Numbered from the stretch's first letter, positions 16,795-25,385 are shown. The stretch: DNA of 64,000 bases from SIG701 sp045544955 (GCA_045544955.1 JAZPZY010000041.1:1-64000), one strand, 5' to 3'. Made by a program: numbers and translations. Notes: a model not told the origin generated them from the letters alone.

Positions 16795-18279
16795 ATGAAA
16801 AAACTTCTTGCTTTGACACTTGCAGTGCTCATGCTGCTTCCTGCCATGGCCGCCTGCAACAAAAACACCGATGATCCCGCGGGGACTACCGCTCCGGCAG
16901 AAACGGAGCCTGCGGAAACGCTGGATCCCAATGACAGAAGAAACGCAAAAGACAACCTGCCCGCCGATTTCAACATGAACGGTGAGACGGTGGGTGTTCT
17001 CACCCGGCATACCTACCGCCAGATCGACTGGGACGGCGGCGACGCCGTGGAGTCGGACGTTCTGGCACAGGCAGTGTTCAACCGTACCGAAACTGTGCAG
17101 GAGCGTCTCGGTCTTACATTCGAGCTGACCGATCTGGATCTGCATTACGACGATTACGGCAAAGCCATTGAGGAAAATATTATGGCGGGCGACGACACCT
17201 GGTCGATCATTCTTGCCGCCGGCAACGCCTCCATCCGCCTGGGCTATGACCACCTGTTCCAGGACGTGAGTGGTAACCCCTATCTGGATTTCGACCAGCC
17301 CTGGTGGGCAACCACGGTTATGGAAGAGATGTCCGTAAACGGCAAGATCATCCGCTATATGATGGGCGATGCCATCATGAACACCTATCTCTGGGCGTAC
17401 GTTTCCTTCTTCAACAAGCGTATCTATGAAGAAAACTTCGGCGATCCCGACGAACTTTACAAGAAAGCCATCGCCGGTGAATGGTACTACGACGATCTGA
17501 TGACGATGTGCGAGGCGGTGCTGGACGACGTGAACGGCGACGGCAAGCGGGACGAGGACGATACCTACGGCGTGTATTTTGTGAACCCCGGTGCGCTGGC
17601 GCATATGGAAAGAGCTGCTAACTTCCGCATGTATTCCCGTGACGAAGACGGACTGCCCTATCTGGATCACGATACGGAACGGGGCATGGAAGTGCTGGAG
17701 AAAATGTATAAGGTCGTATGGGAGACTCCCGGCGTATATAATGAGTTCAATAAGTGGGGCAATGATGCCGAATACTTTGCACAGGGCAACGTTTTGTTCT
17801 GTATCAACTCTCTTGACCGTGTGCTGGGCGACTATATGCGGAATATGGAAGACGACTACGGTATTCTGCCTATGCCGCTGGTAGACGAAAAGCAGACGGA
17901 GTACGTGGCACCCATTACCACCTCCGCTACCTTCCTTGTGATTCCCAAGACCTGTCAGGACGACCGTATCGGCGGCGTGATCGAGGCACTTGCCTCCGAA
18001 TCCTACCGCTCTGTTGTGGAAGTGTTCTACGAGTCCGCTTTGAAGATGAAATACTCCCGCGACTCCTACTCCGGTCAGTGCATCGATATTATCAAGAATG
18101 CCCTGTATAAGGACTTTATCTCCGAGTATTCCGGCCACTTCGGCGAGATAGCCGGACAGATCCTGCGGTACTGCGTGGAGAATCAGAGCAAATCCTACCA
18201 GTCCATGTATAAGGGACAGGCACAGGCTGCCAATAAGAAGCTGGCCACGTTCCTTGAAGGAATTCTGGCAGAGGAATAA
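16795..18279 (+). CDS. Lipoprotein solute-binding protein, SBP-2 (pair A)
   Basis: A 494-residue paralog of the preceding protein: signal peptide with lipobox MAAC, a short linker, then the same binding fold. The calcium-type loop is DVNGDGKRDEDD at residues 245-256. The C-terminal half, including SESYRSVVEVFYESALKMK, is almost identical to SBP-1, whereas the middle (about residues 260-330) is diverged. That pattern would be expected if ligand contacts differ. It is the last gene of the operon and is followed by a strong intrinsic terminator. Its closing residues (QAANKKLATFLEGILAEE) differ from the ALPE ending of the 38-53 kb group. Confidence 0.88.
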   Translation: MKKLLALTLAVLMLLPAMAACNKNTDDPAGTTAPAETEPAETLDPNDRRNAKDNLPADFNMNGETVGVLTRHTYRQIDWDGGDAVESDVLAQAVFNRTETVQERLGLTFELTDLDLHYDDYGKAIEENIMAGDDTWSIILAAGNASIRLGYDHLFQDVSGNPYLDFDQPWWATTVMEEMSVNGKIIRYMMGDAIMNTYLWAYVSFFNKRIYEENFGDPDELYKKAIAGEWYYDDLMTMCEAVLDDVNGDGKRDEDDTYGVYFVNPGALAHMERAANFRMYSRDEDGLPYLDHDTERGMEVLEKMYKVVWETPGVYNEFNKWGNDAEYFAQGNVLFCINSLDRVLGDYMRNMEDDYGILPMPLVDEKQTEYVAPITTSATFLVIPKTCQDDRIGGVIEALASESYRSVVEVFYESALKMKYSRDSYSGQCIDIIKNALYKDFISEYSGHFGEIAGQILRYCVENQSKSYQSMYKGQAQAANKKLATFLEGILAEE

Positions 18280-18292
18280 GCTGACGGAAAAG

Positions 18293-18322
18293 AAAAGCAC
18301 CCCTCGGGGTGCTTTTCTTTTG
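18293..18322 (+). terminator. Intrinsic terminator of the glycoside operon
   Basis: An 11-bp perfect stem AAAAGCACCCC / GGGGTGCTTTT (18293-18316) with a 2-nt loop is followed by a T-rich tract, 14 nt after the SBP-2 stop. Confidence 0.9.
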
Positions 18323-18399
18323 GCCGCGGGATGCGAAAAAACGAAAATTTTGAGAAGAGAGAAGAACGAAAAGAGAAAAGTGAAAAGAACAAAAGAAAC

Positions 18400-18417
18400 A
18401 CCACCCGGACGGGTGGT
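18400..18417. terminator. Bidirectional terminator, mainly for tRNA-Ser
   Basis: ACCACCC / GGGTGGT arms with a 4-nt loop have T-rich tracts on both strands. It lies 8 nt past the 3' end of the minus-strand tRNA gene. Confidence 0.7.
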
Positions 18418-18424
18418 TTTCTTT

Positions 18425-18517
18425 TGGCGGAGAAGGAGAGATTTGAACTCTCGCGCCGGTTAAATCCGGCCTACACCCTTAGCAGGGGCGCCTCTTCGGC
18501 CTCTTGAGTACTTCTCC
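18425..18517 (-). tRNA. tRNA-Ser (anticodon GCU)
   Basis: A 93-nt class II tRNA on the minus strand. The acceptor stem GGAGAAG / CTTCTCC is perfect, with discriminator G and an encoded CCA (18425-18427). The anticodon arm CGCCC-CTGCTAA-GGGTG places GCT at 18481-18483, reading AGC/AGU serine codons. The long variable arm (GGCCGG...CCGGC) and the T arm GAGAG-TTCAAAT-CTC complete the fold. Confidence 0.95.
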
Positions 18518-18556
18518 ACAGGCAAGCACGGCTCTCTCAAAGATGCTTGCCCAATT

Positions 18557-18585
18557 ATTATATAAAAATCCGGCGTGTTTGTCAA
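18557..18585 (-). promoter_or_regulatory. Promoter of tRNA-Ser
   Basis: On the minus strand TTGACA (18580-18585), a 17-bp spacer and TATAAT (18557-18562) match consensus. The leader before the tRNA contains a GCAAGCA / TGCTTGC hairpin (18523-18550). Confidence 0.85.
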
Positions 18586-18698
18586 GGGCTTTGCGGGGAT
18601 TTTTTCGTTTTTCTCCAAAGAAACGGTATGCAGAATACGACAAACGGGCATTTTTTCAAAAATATTTACATAAAATGCTCATAATGGCAAAAAACCAT

Positions 18699-18727
18699 TT
18701 GACTTTTGCCGCAAAAACGAGTACAAT
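18699..18727 (+). promoter_or_regulatory. Promoter of the transketolase genes
   Basis: TTGACT (18699-18704), a 17-bp spacer and TACAAT (18722-18727) lie 48 bp before the transketolase start. Confidence 0.8.
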
Positions 18728-18775
18728 AGAATGAAAACAATTTTTTCAAATTTCAACTTCTGTTGGAGGTTTATA

Positions 18776-19600
18776 ATGGACAAGCAGAGAAAAACTGAAC
18801 TTGCCGAGATCGCACGCCGTGTGCGTGTCGGTATCGTCGATGCAGTCTATTCCGCAAACAGCGGCCATCCCGGCGGATCCCTCTCTATTGCGGACGTTCT
18901 CACCTATCTCTATTTTGAAGAGATGAACGTGGATCCCGCAAAGCAGGATGATCCCGACCGCGACCGCTTCGTACTGTCAAAGGGTCACTGCGCACCCGGC
19001 CTGTACTCCGTACTGGCGCAGCGCGGCTACATCCCCGTGGAGGATCTGAAGACCTTCCGTAAGACCACGAGCTATCTGCAGGGCCATCCGGACCGCAAGC
19101 ACACCCCCGGCGTTGAGATGACCTCCGGTTCTCTCGGCCAGGGCGTATCCGTTGCCGCCGGTATGGCACTTGCCGCCAAGATCGACAATTCTGCCCGCCG
19201 TGTGTACGCCATCATGGGCGACGGCGAGAGTGAAGAGGGACAGGTTTGGGAGGCAGCTATGTTTGCCGGCCACTATCACCTTGACAACCTTTGCTTCATT
19301 CTGGATTTGAACGGTCTGCAGATCGACGGTTCTCTTGATCAGGTTATGGATCCCCGTCCTCACGATGCAAAGTTTGCCGCATTCGGATGGAACGTGATCA
19401 CCGTAAACGCACACGATTTTGACGAGCTGGAGGCCGCATTCAAGGCCGCCCGTGCCTGCAAGGGCAAGCCCACCGTTATTATCCAGAACAGCGTAAAGGG
19501 TAAGGGCGTTTCCTTCATGGAGAACGACTGCGGTTGGCACGGTAAGGCTCCCAACGCCGAAGAATACGAGATCGCCATGAAAGATCTCGGTGAGAGATAA
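18776..19600 (+). CDS. Transketolase, N-terminal subunit
   Basis: A 274-residue thiamine-diphosphate-binding half of a split transketolase, which transfers C2 ketol units in the non-oxidative pentose phosphate pathway. The TPP motif GDGESEEGQVWEAA followed by LDLNGLQIDG is present, as is SGHPGGSLS near the N-terminus and a KGHCAPGLYS active-site His segment. ATG 18776 is preceded by TTGGAGG at proper spacing; an upstream in-frame ATG lies inside the leader and was rejected. The C-terminal subunit begins 19 nt later. Split subunits are common in Clostridia and archaea; they assemble into the complete enzyme. Confidence 0.95.
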   Translation: MDKQRKTELAEIARRVRVGIVDAVYSANSGHPGGSLSIADVLTYLYFEEMNVDPAKQDDPDRDRFVLSKGHCAPGLYSVLAQRGYIPVEDLKTFRKTTSYLQGHPDRKHTPGVEMTSGSLGQGVSVAAGMALAAKIDNSARRVYAIMGDGESEEGQVWEAAMFAGHYHLDNLCFILDLNGLQIDGSLDQVMDPRPHDAKFAAFGWNVITVNAHDFDELEAAFKAARACKGKPTVIIQNSVKGKGVSFMENDCGWHGKAPNAEEYEIAMKDLGER

Positions 19601-19619
19601 TCGAAAGGACGAATGAACA

Positions 19620-20561
19620 ATGGCTGATAAAATTGCTACACGTGAATCCTACGGTAAAGCACTTGCCGAGTTCGGTGCGAAGTATGAGAATCTCGTCGTC
19701 CTCGACGCAGACCTGGCTGCCGCTACCAAGACCGGTACGTTCAAGAAGGCTTTCCCGGATCGCTTCTTCAACTGCGGTATCGCAGAAAACAACATGATCG
19801 ACGTAGCCGTCGGTCTGGCTCTGTCCGGCAAGATCCCCTTTGCCTCTTCTTTTGCAATGTTTGCCGCCGGCCGCTCCTTTGAGCAGGTGCGCAACTCCGT
19901 TGGCTATGCACATACCAACGTAAAGATCGGTGCTACCCACGCCGGCATTACCGTCGGTGAGGACGGCGCTACCCACCAGTGCAACGAGGACATCGCTCTT
20001 ATGCGTACGATCCCCGGCATGACGATCCTGAACCCTGCCGACGATACCGAGGCTCGCCTGGCTGTGGAAGCCGCCATCAAGATGGAGGGCCCCTGCTACC
20101 TCAGATTCGGCCGTATGGCAGTGCCGGTACTGTTTGGCGCCGACCACAAGTTTGAGATCGGTAAAGGCGTAAAGCTGGCAGAGGGTACGGACGTATCCCT
20201 CATCGCTACCGGTATCGAAGTGGAGCAGGCTCTGGCTGCCCGTGAACTGCTGGCCGCTGAAGGCATCTCCGCTTCCGTTGTGAACATCCACACCATCAAG
20301 CCCCTGGACGAGGCTCTCGTTGTGGCTGAAGCACAGAAGACCGGCTGCGTAGTCACCTGTGAGGAGCATTCCATCATCGGTGGTCTGGGCGGTGCCGTTG
20401 CCGAGTGCCTTTCCGAGAAGTGCCCCGTTCCCGTACTCCGCGTCGGTGTGCAGGACGTGTTCGGCCGTTCCGGCCCGGCGAAAGAACTGGTTTCCTACTT
20501 CGGTCTGGATGCCGCCGCCATTGCCGCTAAGGCAAAAGCTGCCGTGGCACTGAAGAAATAA
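19620..20561 (+). CDS. Transketolase, C-terminal subunit
   Basis: A 313-residue pyrimidine-binding plus C-terminal-domain half of transketolase. GIAENNMIDVAVGLALSGK carries the conserved Glu that activates the thiamine ring, and CYLRFGRMAVPVLF marks the junction to the C-terminal domain. An ATGAACA ATG arrangement places it 19 nt after the N-subunit with an AAAGGA site, so the two are co-translated in stoichiometric amounts. It is followed by a G+C-rich hairpin. The 1-deoxyxylulose-5-phosphate synthase C-half is a distant alternative but does not come as a split pair like this. Confidence 0.95.
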   Translation: MADKIATRESYGKALAEFGAKYENLVVLDADLAAATKTGTFKKAFPDRFFNCGIAENNMIDVAVGLALSGKIPFASSFAMFAAGRSFEQVRNSVGYAHTNVKIGATHAGITVGEDGATHQCNEDIALMRTIPGMTILNPADDTEARLAVEAAIKMEGPCYLRFGRMAVPVLFGADHKFEIGKGVKLAEGTDVSLIATGIEVEQALAARELLAAEGISASVVNIHTIKPLDEALVVAEAQKTGCVVTCEEHSIIGGLGGAVAECLSEKCPVPVLRVGVQDVFGRSGPAKELVSYFGLDAAAIAAKAKAAVALKK

Positions 20562-20571
20562 GATTCTTTCC

Positions 20572-20595
20572 GGGGCTGCCGAAATCGGCAGCCCC
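20572..20595 (+). terminator. Hairpin after transketolase genes
   Basis: GGGGCTGCCG / CGGCAGCCCC is a perfect 10-bp stem with an AAAT loop, 11 nt after the stop. The following T tract is weak (GATTTCC), so it may only attenuate. Confidence 0.65.
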
Positions 20596-20632
20596 GATTT
20601 CCTCTGTTTACTATTATCTGAAGGAGACGCAT

Positions 20633-21829
20633 ATGCTGTATTCCGCCTATATTTGGGACTTTGACGGAACGCTGTTTGATTCCTACCCCCACGTTATCGC
20701 CGCATTTGAAAAGGTGCTTGACCGGCACGGTATTCCTTACGATCACGAAACGGTTACGGAAAAACTGTACATCCATTTTAACGCGGCCGCCAAGGCATAT
20801 AATCTGACAAAAGAGCAGTTTCAGGAGTTTGTTACTCTGGCGTTCCAGATCGGCTACCGCCCGTTCGTTACCGTGTATCCCGGAGCGGCGGCGGTGCTTC
20901 GTGCTATCACGGAAAACGGGGGCAAAAACTATCTCTACACCCATCGGAATCAGAGTGCGGGGGCGTACCTCCGCCTGTTCGGACTGGATAAGTATTTTTC
21001 CGGCATCGTGGATTCCACCATGCATTTCCCCGATAAGCCCGCACCGGACGCTATCGAGTTCATTCTCACCCGGTACGGCCTTGATAAAGACAAAACGGTG
21101 ATGGTGGGCGATCGGGAGATCGACGTGCTTGCCGGCAAAAACGCCGGATGCCGCGGCTGTTTGCTGGTTACCCATCCCCTGGACGAAACGGCTACCGTGG
21201 CCGCACATACGGTGCACTCCCTGCCGGAGCTTGCCGCCGCGTGTGACATTCCCTTTGATCCTTCGGACGTGCTCTCCCCGGCGGATGCCGCCAATCTCCG
21301 GGACGAGGCATCTGCCGCCGCACGGGAGCTTTGCGAGGCGGCGCACCTCACCGCCGGGCAGACGGTGGTGGTGGGCTGCTCCACCAGCGAGATCACCGGA
21401 GAGCGGATCGGCTCCTCCTCCACGCCGGAGGCGGCGGACGCCGTGTTCGCCGGTCTGTACGAGGTGTTCTCCGAAAAGGGCATCCATATAGCCGCCCAGT
21501 GCTGTGAGCATCTGAACCGCGCCCTCATTATCGACCGCGCCGCCCTTCACGGGGAGGAGATCGTAAACGTGGTTCCCATGCCGAAAGCCGGGGGCTCCTT
21601 TGCAGTGGCGGCCTATACGGGTTTTCCCGATCCGGTGGCTATATCCGAGATCAGAGCCGATGCAGGCCTTGATATCGGCGGCACCATGATCGGCATGCAC
21701 CTGAAACGGGTGGCCGTGCCGCTCCGCCTGGAGACGAAAACCATCGGCAAGGCAAGCCTTGCCGCCGCCCGCGTCCGTCCGCCCTTTGCCGGCGGCGAGC
21801 GCGCCGTGTACGATATGGATCTTTTGTGA
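20633..21829 (+). CDS. Fusion of HAD-superfamily phosphatase and DUF436 (TIGR01440, YwlG-like)
   Basis: A 398-residue two-domain protein. Residues 1-200 are a HAD-IA hydrolase: WDFDGTLFDS supplies nucleophile D9 and D11, YTHRN is motif II, and MVGDREIDVLAGKNAG is the motif III/IV region, as in phosphoglycolate phosphatases. Residues 215-398 match the YwlG/DUF436 family, with TVVVGCSTSEITGERIG, QCCEHLNRALI, and the C-terminal DIGGTMIGMHLKRVAVPLR. YwlG normally stands alone at about 180 residues. No stop or frameshift separates the halves. An AAGGAG site precedes ATG 20633. The cellular role of DUF436 is not established; the fusion suggests that it handles a phosphorylated metabolite. Confidence 0.85.
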   Translation: MLYSAYIWDFDGTLFDSYPHVIAAFEKVLDRHGIPYDHETVTEKLYIHFNAAAKAYNLTKEQFQEFVTLAFQIGYRPFVTVYPGAAAVLRAITENGGKNYLYTHRNQSAGAYLRLFGLDKYFSGIVDSTMHFPDKPAPDAIEFILTRYGLDKDKTVMVGDREIDVLAGKNAGCRGCLLVTHPLDETATVAAHTVHSLPELAAACDIPFDPSDVLSPADAANLRDEASAAARELCEAAHLTAGQTVVVGCSTSEITGERIGSSSTPEAADAVFAGLYEVFSEKGIHIAAQCCEHLNRALIIDRAALHGEEIVNVVPMPKAGGSFAVAAYTGFPDPVAISEIRADAGLDIGGTMIGMHLKRVAVPLRLETKTIGKASLAAARVRPPFAGGERAVYDMDLL

Positions 21830-21837
21830 AAATGAGA

Positions 21838-21868
21838 CCGGGGCATCACGTAAAGCGTGATGCCCCGG
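21838..21868. terminator. Bidirectional terminator between convergent genes
   Basis: CCGGGGCATCACG / CGTGATGCCCCGG is a perfect 13-bp stem with a 5-nt loop. ATTTTTC follows on the plus strand and a CATTTTC tract on the minus strand. It separates the HAD-DUF436 gene from the convergent amidohydrolase. Confidence 0.85.
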
Positions 21869-21876
21869 ATTTTTCA

Positions 21877-22641
21877 TTATTTGAACAGCAGATCGTACCC
21901 GTTGTTCCAGAAAATCGCTTCCAGCTCGTCTTCGGTGCGGCAGTCCCGTTCCACCGCACGGATAAACCGATCGCCCAGATAGCCCGGGAAATCACTGCCG
22001 TAGAGAATGCGGTCTTTGCCGACCGCATCAATGGCGTCGCGCACGAAATTCTCCCGATCGTCTGCGTGGCCGGAAACGTCAAACCATACGTTGTCACACT
22101 GCTTCATTACGTCCACCTGCACGTCGAAATCCTTGGCGGAGATATGCGCCGCCACGATCTTCAGCGTCTTGTGCCGATTGGCAAAGGCAATGATGTCCGG
22201 ATAGGTAGTGGGATGTATGCTTACCACCATGTTCCGCCGTGCCGCCTCCTCCCAGATGGCGTCCGCTTCGGGGACGGCGAGCGCATTGTACTGCATCATG
22301 TAGGGTACAAGCTCACCGAGCAGTTTTACACCCTTTGCCGCGTACTTTTCGATCTCCGCGAGCGAAAGCTCAACGAATGCGGGATGGACGTGAATGCCCG
22401 GCACGAAGAAGTCGGGATACGCCTCGTGCATTTCGTACGCCTCGGCGTTGAGGCGCGGGATGATCTCCTCGTAATCCGCAAGCGGACGGCGCGAGTCCGC
22501 GCGGCGGATCGTCGAGCCGGCGGCGAGAGATACGCCCATCCCGTTCAGTTCACGGACGTACCGATCGGGTGTCATGTGGTAGCCCCGCTCCGCGTCGTGA
22601 TAATCGTAGCCCGGGTGGGTGTGGAAATCAAAAATCTTCAT
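21877..22641 (-). CDS. Amidohydrolase family 2 (metal-dependent hydrolase)
   Basis: A 254-residue TIM-barrel amidohydrolase of the amidohydrolase_2 type. FDFHTHPGYD begins at residue 3 and supplies the HxH metal ligands; SIHPTTYP, AAHISAKD and the YGSDFPG Asp supply the others. Members are decarboxylases or hydrolases of small acids and lactones; specificity is not visible. The frame stays open another 114 residues upstream, but that is an antisense artefact of the NAT gene. ATG 22641 has an AAAAGGAG site and the metal motif starts immediately. The gene lies 23 nt downstream of the acetyltransferase on the same strand, so they form an operon. Confidence 0.88.
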   Translation of the reverse strand: MKIFDFHTHPGYDYHDAERGYHMTPDRYVRELNGMGVSLAAGSTIRRADSRRPLADYEEIIPRLNAEAYEMHEAYPDFFVPGIHVHPAFVELSLAEIEKYAAKGVKLLGELVPYMMQYNALAVPEADAIWEEAARRNMVVSIHPTTYPDIIAFANRHKTLKIVAAHISAKDFDVQVDVMKQCDNVWFDVSGHADDRENFVRDAIDAVGKDRILYGSDFPGYLGDRFIRAVERDCRTEDELEAIFWNNGYDLLFK

Positions 22642-22664
22642 GTTCGTCTTTCTCCTTTTTGCCT

Positions 22665-23423
22665 TTATATAATAATGCCGAATTGCTCTTTCAGAATCTG
22701 CCGGCGGTGTTCTTCGTCCCGGATGGGTGTCACGTCCACCGTGTCCCCGTCGAAGATGCGGAACTCGCCCTCTCTTATCGTCCGCCGTCCGGTGAGCGTC
22801 TGCACGCTGACGATGGGCGAGGCGAGGAAGGGAGAATCCGGTGCGTGCTGGCACCAGAAGTCCGTGGTGAGAAAATCGATCTCCGCCTGGGGCTCGTCGG
22901 TGAAGGCGTAGTAGGGACGCCATGCGTCGCCCTTCTTTTCCTCCACCACCGTGCCGTAAAAGGGATGGGGTACGAGGCGCCACGTGCCGGCACGCTCCGT
23001 GAACGGCTCGTTCATTACGATGGGCAGAGGAACAAGCGGACAGGCACCGCCCACGCCCACGTCGCAGAGATACTCCCGCCCGTCGGAGGCCCTGACGCGG
23101 AGAACCCGGTGCCGCCGCATGGGGATGGCGTCGCCCGCATCACGGAGAAACCGGGCGAAATGCTCCGTCACGGTAAATCCGATCTCACGGAGAAGCCAGG
23201 CGAACAGCCCGTTCAACTCAAAGCAGTAGCCGCCCCGTCCCCGGGTGACTACTTTATCGTAGATGGCCTCGGGCGAAAGGGTGAACGGGATCCCCATCAC
23301 CACGTCCATGGTCTCGTAGGGAACGTGCGTCAGATGGGCCGTCTGCAGAGCGGCCAGAGATGCCGGCGAGGTGTCCGGGACAAAGTCCACACCCATCCGC
23401 CGAAGATATGCGTCAATATTCAT
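22665..23423 (-). CDS. Arylamine N-acetyltransferase
   Basis: A 252-residue NAT-family enzyme transferring acyl groups from CoA to arylamines or hydroxylamines. The catalytic cysteine lies in RGGYCFELNGLFAWLLRE (about residue 67). The His of the triad lies in RHRVLRV and the Asp in YLCDVGVGG, so the Cys-His-Asp triad is complete. HVPYETMDVV near residues 33-42 is the usual N-terminal motif. A promoter lies just upstream. In gut bacteria such enzymes acetylate aromatic amine drugs and mesalamine-type compounds, but natural roles include acyl transfer in secondary metabolism. Confidence 0.92.
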   Translation of the reverse strand: MNIDAYLRRMGVDFVPDTSPASLAALQTAHLTHVPYETMDVVMGIPFTLSPEAIYDKVVTRGRGGYCFELNGLFAWLLREIGFTVTEHFARFLRDAGDAIPMRRHRVLRVRASDGREYLCDVGVGGACPLVPLPIVMNEPFTERAGTWRLVPHPFYGTVVEEKKGDAWRPYYAFTDEPQAEIDFLTTDFWCQHAPDSPFLASPIVSVQTLTGRRTIREGEFRIFDGDTVDVTPIRDEEHRRQILKEQFGIII

Positions 23424-23461
23424 ACAGCCCTCCCGGGGATATTTGATTTCTTTACAGGAGT

Positions 23462-23490
23462 ATTCTACTATAAAATTCCGCCGATTGCAA
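23462..23490 (-). promoter_or_regulatory. Promoter of the NAT-amidohydrolase pair
   Basis: On the minus strand TTGCAA (23485-23490), a 17-bp spacer and TAGAAT (23462-23467) lie about 40 bp before the NAT start. Confidence 0.6.
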
Positions 23491-23621
23491 GAGGAATCGG
23501 GCGGTCCGTGGAGGTATCTTATAAAAATTTACATTCAGTACTGGATTTTGCACGCCCCGTGTGCTATACTTATTACAGTTTTTTCATACCGATTATTTTC
23601 ATCTGACGGAGGATGCTTCCC

Positions 23622-24149
23622 ATGCAGAAAAAACGTATTCTTTCCGCCCTTGTCGCGGCGGTTATTCTCTTTTCTTTCACCGCCTGCGGCGTGGATCCCG
23701 ACGTGCCCTACGGCATGAAGCGCGCCTCAGAGGAACTCTGTGAATACGCACTGTTTATTCCCGAGGAATGGGTGGTGAACCAGACCGGCGCCGCCACGGC
23801 GGCGTATAAATCCGCATCCGATCCCACCAGCGTGTCCGTGATGAGCTGGACGATGCCCTACGCCGATTCCTCCGTGTCCGAGTGGTGGAAAGGGTACGAG
23901 GAATCCTTCTCTCTCATCTTTACGGATTTTGCAGTGGAATCGGAACAGTCCGTTTTGCTGGGCGGCTCCCCTGCCACCAAATTCGTCTATACCGGCACGC
24001 TGGACGGCAATGCGTACCGCTACACTCAGTACGCCGCCGTGAAAAACAGCGTTTTGTTCCTTTTGACCTTTACGGAGCTTGCGGATGCCGGTATTGACCA
24101 CAGCGAGGATTTCTCCCGGATTCTGGAAAACTTCACCTGGACGAAATAA
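23622..24149 (+). CDS. Small lipoprotein of unknown function
   Basis: A 175-residue lipoprotein with signal peptide MQKKRILSALVAAVILFSF and lipobox TAC at about residue 22. The mature part is one small alpha/beta domain whose pattern (CEYALFIPEEWVVN, then a sequence ending DFSRILENFTW) recalls PsbP/DUF1795-like lipoproteins, though this is a fold-level impression. An upstream ATG at 23613 would sit directly on the GGAGG site, so ATG 23622, with 10-nt spacing, was chosen. It ends 2 nt before the cysteine desulfurase gene and is probably co-transcribed with it; a functional link is not apparent. Confidence 0.75.
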   Translation: MQKKRILSALVAAVILFSFTACGVDPDVPYGMKRASEELCEYALFIPEEWVVNQTGAATAAYKSASDPTSVSVMSWTMPYADSSVSEWWKGYEESFSLIFTDFAVESEQSVLLGGSPATKFVYTGTLDGNAYRYTQYAAVKNSVLFLLTFTELADAGIDHSEDFSRILENFTWTK

Positions 24150-24151
24150 AG

Positions 24152-25324
24152 ATGATCTATTTTGACAATGCGGCCACCACCCGGCCGTGCCCGGAGGCCG
24201 TGGCCGCCGCGAGCGATGCCATGACGGTCCACTGGGCCAATCCCTCGTCCGTCCACGGCATGGGCAATGCGGCCAACGCCGTTCTTGCCGACAGCCGCAA
24301 AGCGGTGGCAAAGGCGTTGGGGCTCCGCCGGGAAACGGAGGGACGGGTGTTTTTCACCGGCTCCGGCACCGAGGGCGATAATTTAGCCGTTTTCGGCAGC
24401 GTGTACGCCAAAAAACGACCGCTCCGGGGCGATTATCGTGGGCGGATCCTGACCACGGACAGCGAGCATCCGGCGGTGGAGGAGGCTATGCTGCGCCTGG
24501 AGGCGGACGGCTTTGAAGTCTGCCGTATCCCTACCCTTGGCGGGGCACTGGATTTTGATTATATCGAATCCCACAGCGAGGGCGTGATTCTCGCCTCCCT
24601 TATGCTGGTGAATAACGAAACGGGGGCACTGTACGACGTGCGCCGTGCCTTTGATGCGATACGCCGGGGATCTCCGGACGCCGTTACCCATACCGATGCG
24701 GTGCAGGGCTTTATGAAGGTACGCTTTACCCCCGCCGCACTGGGTGCGGATATGGTAACGGTCAGTGCCCATAAGATCGGCGGCGTAAAGGGCGTAGGCG
24801 CCCTGTACGTGTCCGAGCCGATCCTGAAAGCGAAAAAACTGATCCCCGTGATCGCCGGCGGCGGCCAGGAGTACGGTATGCGCTCCGGTACGGAGAATCT
24901 GCCCGGCATTGCGGCCTTTGCTGCCGCCTGCCGCGTTTCCGCAGATCGCTTTTCCGATCACGCGGCGAAGATGGCCGATTTGCGTGCACGGATCCTGTCC
25001 GGGCTTTCCGCATCGGACGAGATTCGTGTGAATACGCCCGTGGCCGGCATAGACGGTATTCTGTCCGTCACCATGCCCGGTGTCCGCAGTGAGACGGTGC
25101 TGAACGATCTGTCCGCCCGGGGCATCTGCGTGTCCGCCGGCTCGGCCTGCTCCGCCCACGGTGTGAAAAAGGGCAATCGGGTACTTCAGGCTTTCGGCCT
25201 TTCCAGGGCGGAGGCGGATACCACCGTCCGCGTAAGTCTCGGCCCCGATAATACGGAGGAGGAAGCGGACGCGCTGGTCCGTGCTCTTCTGGAAGTTGCA
25301 TCCACCCGTCAGCGAGTGCGCTGA
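24152..25324 (+). CDS. Cysteine desulfurase (NifS/IscS-like)
   Basis: A 390-residue PLP enzyme that takes sulfur from cysteine for Fe-S clusters and tRNA thiolation. The PLP lysine is K208 in SAHKIGG. DAVQG supplies the ring-stacking Asp/Gln, and the persulfide cysteine is C333 in SAGSACSAHG, a short-loop arrangement of group I enzymes. FDNAATTRPCPEA marks the N-terminus at Met 1. The gene overlaps nothing but sits 2 nt after the lipoprotein and 120 nt before mnmE. The neighbouring tRNA wobble-modification gene makes a role in tRNA thiolation reasonable but not proven. Confidence 0.93.
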   Translation: MIYFDNAATTRPCPEAVAAASDAMTVHWANPSSVHGMGNAANAVLADSRKAVAKALGLRRETEGRVFFTGSGTEGDNLAVFGSVYAKKRPLRGDYRGRILTTDSEHPAVEEAMLRLEADGFEVCRIPTLGGALDFDYIESHSEGVILASLMLVNNETGALYDVRRAFDAIRRGSPDAVTHTDAVQGFMKVRFTPAALGADMVTVSAHKIGGVKGVGALYVSEPILKAKKLIPVIAGGGQEYGMRSGTENLPGIAAFAAACRVSADRFSDHAAKMADLRARILSGLSASDEIRVNTPVAGIDGILSVTMPGVRSETVLNDLSARGICVSAGSACSAHGVKKGNRVLQAFGLSRAEADTTVRVSLGPDNTEEEADALVRALLEVASTRQRVR

Positions 25325-25385
25325 CAAACCTGTGAGGAAGGAGATACAGGAGAAAAAACGTAGGGGCTTTTTCGTTGCTTGCCCC

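Noticed and set aside
12898..18300. An 1800-codon open frame on the minus strand
   Set aside because: It is antisense to rhamnosidase, GH20 and both SBPs, has no recognisable domain, and results from the G+C-rich codon bias of the real genes.
22642..22983. N-terminal extension of the amidohydrolase
   Set aside because: It overlaps the acetyltransferase gene on the same strand in another frame and is rich in Arg/His/Gly shadow sequence; the HxH motif begins right after ATG 22641.
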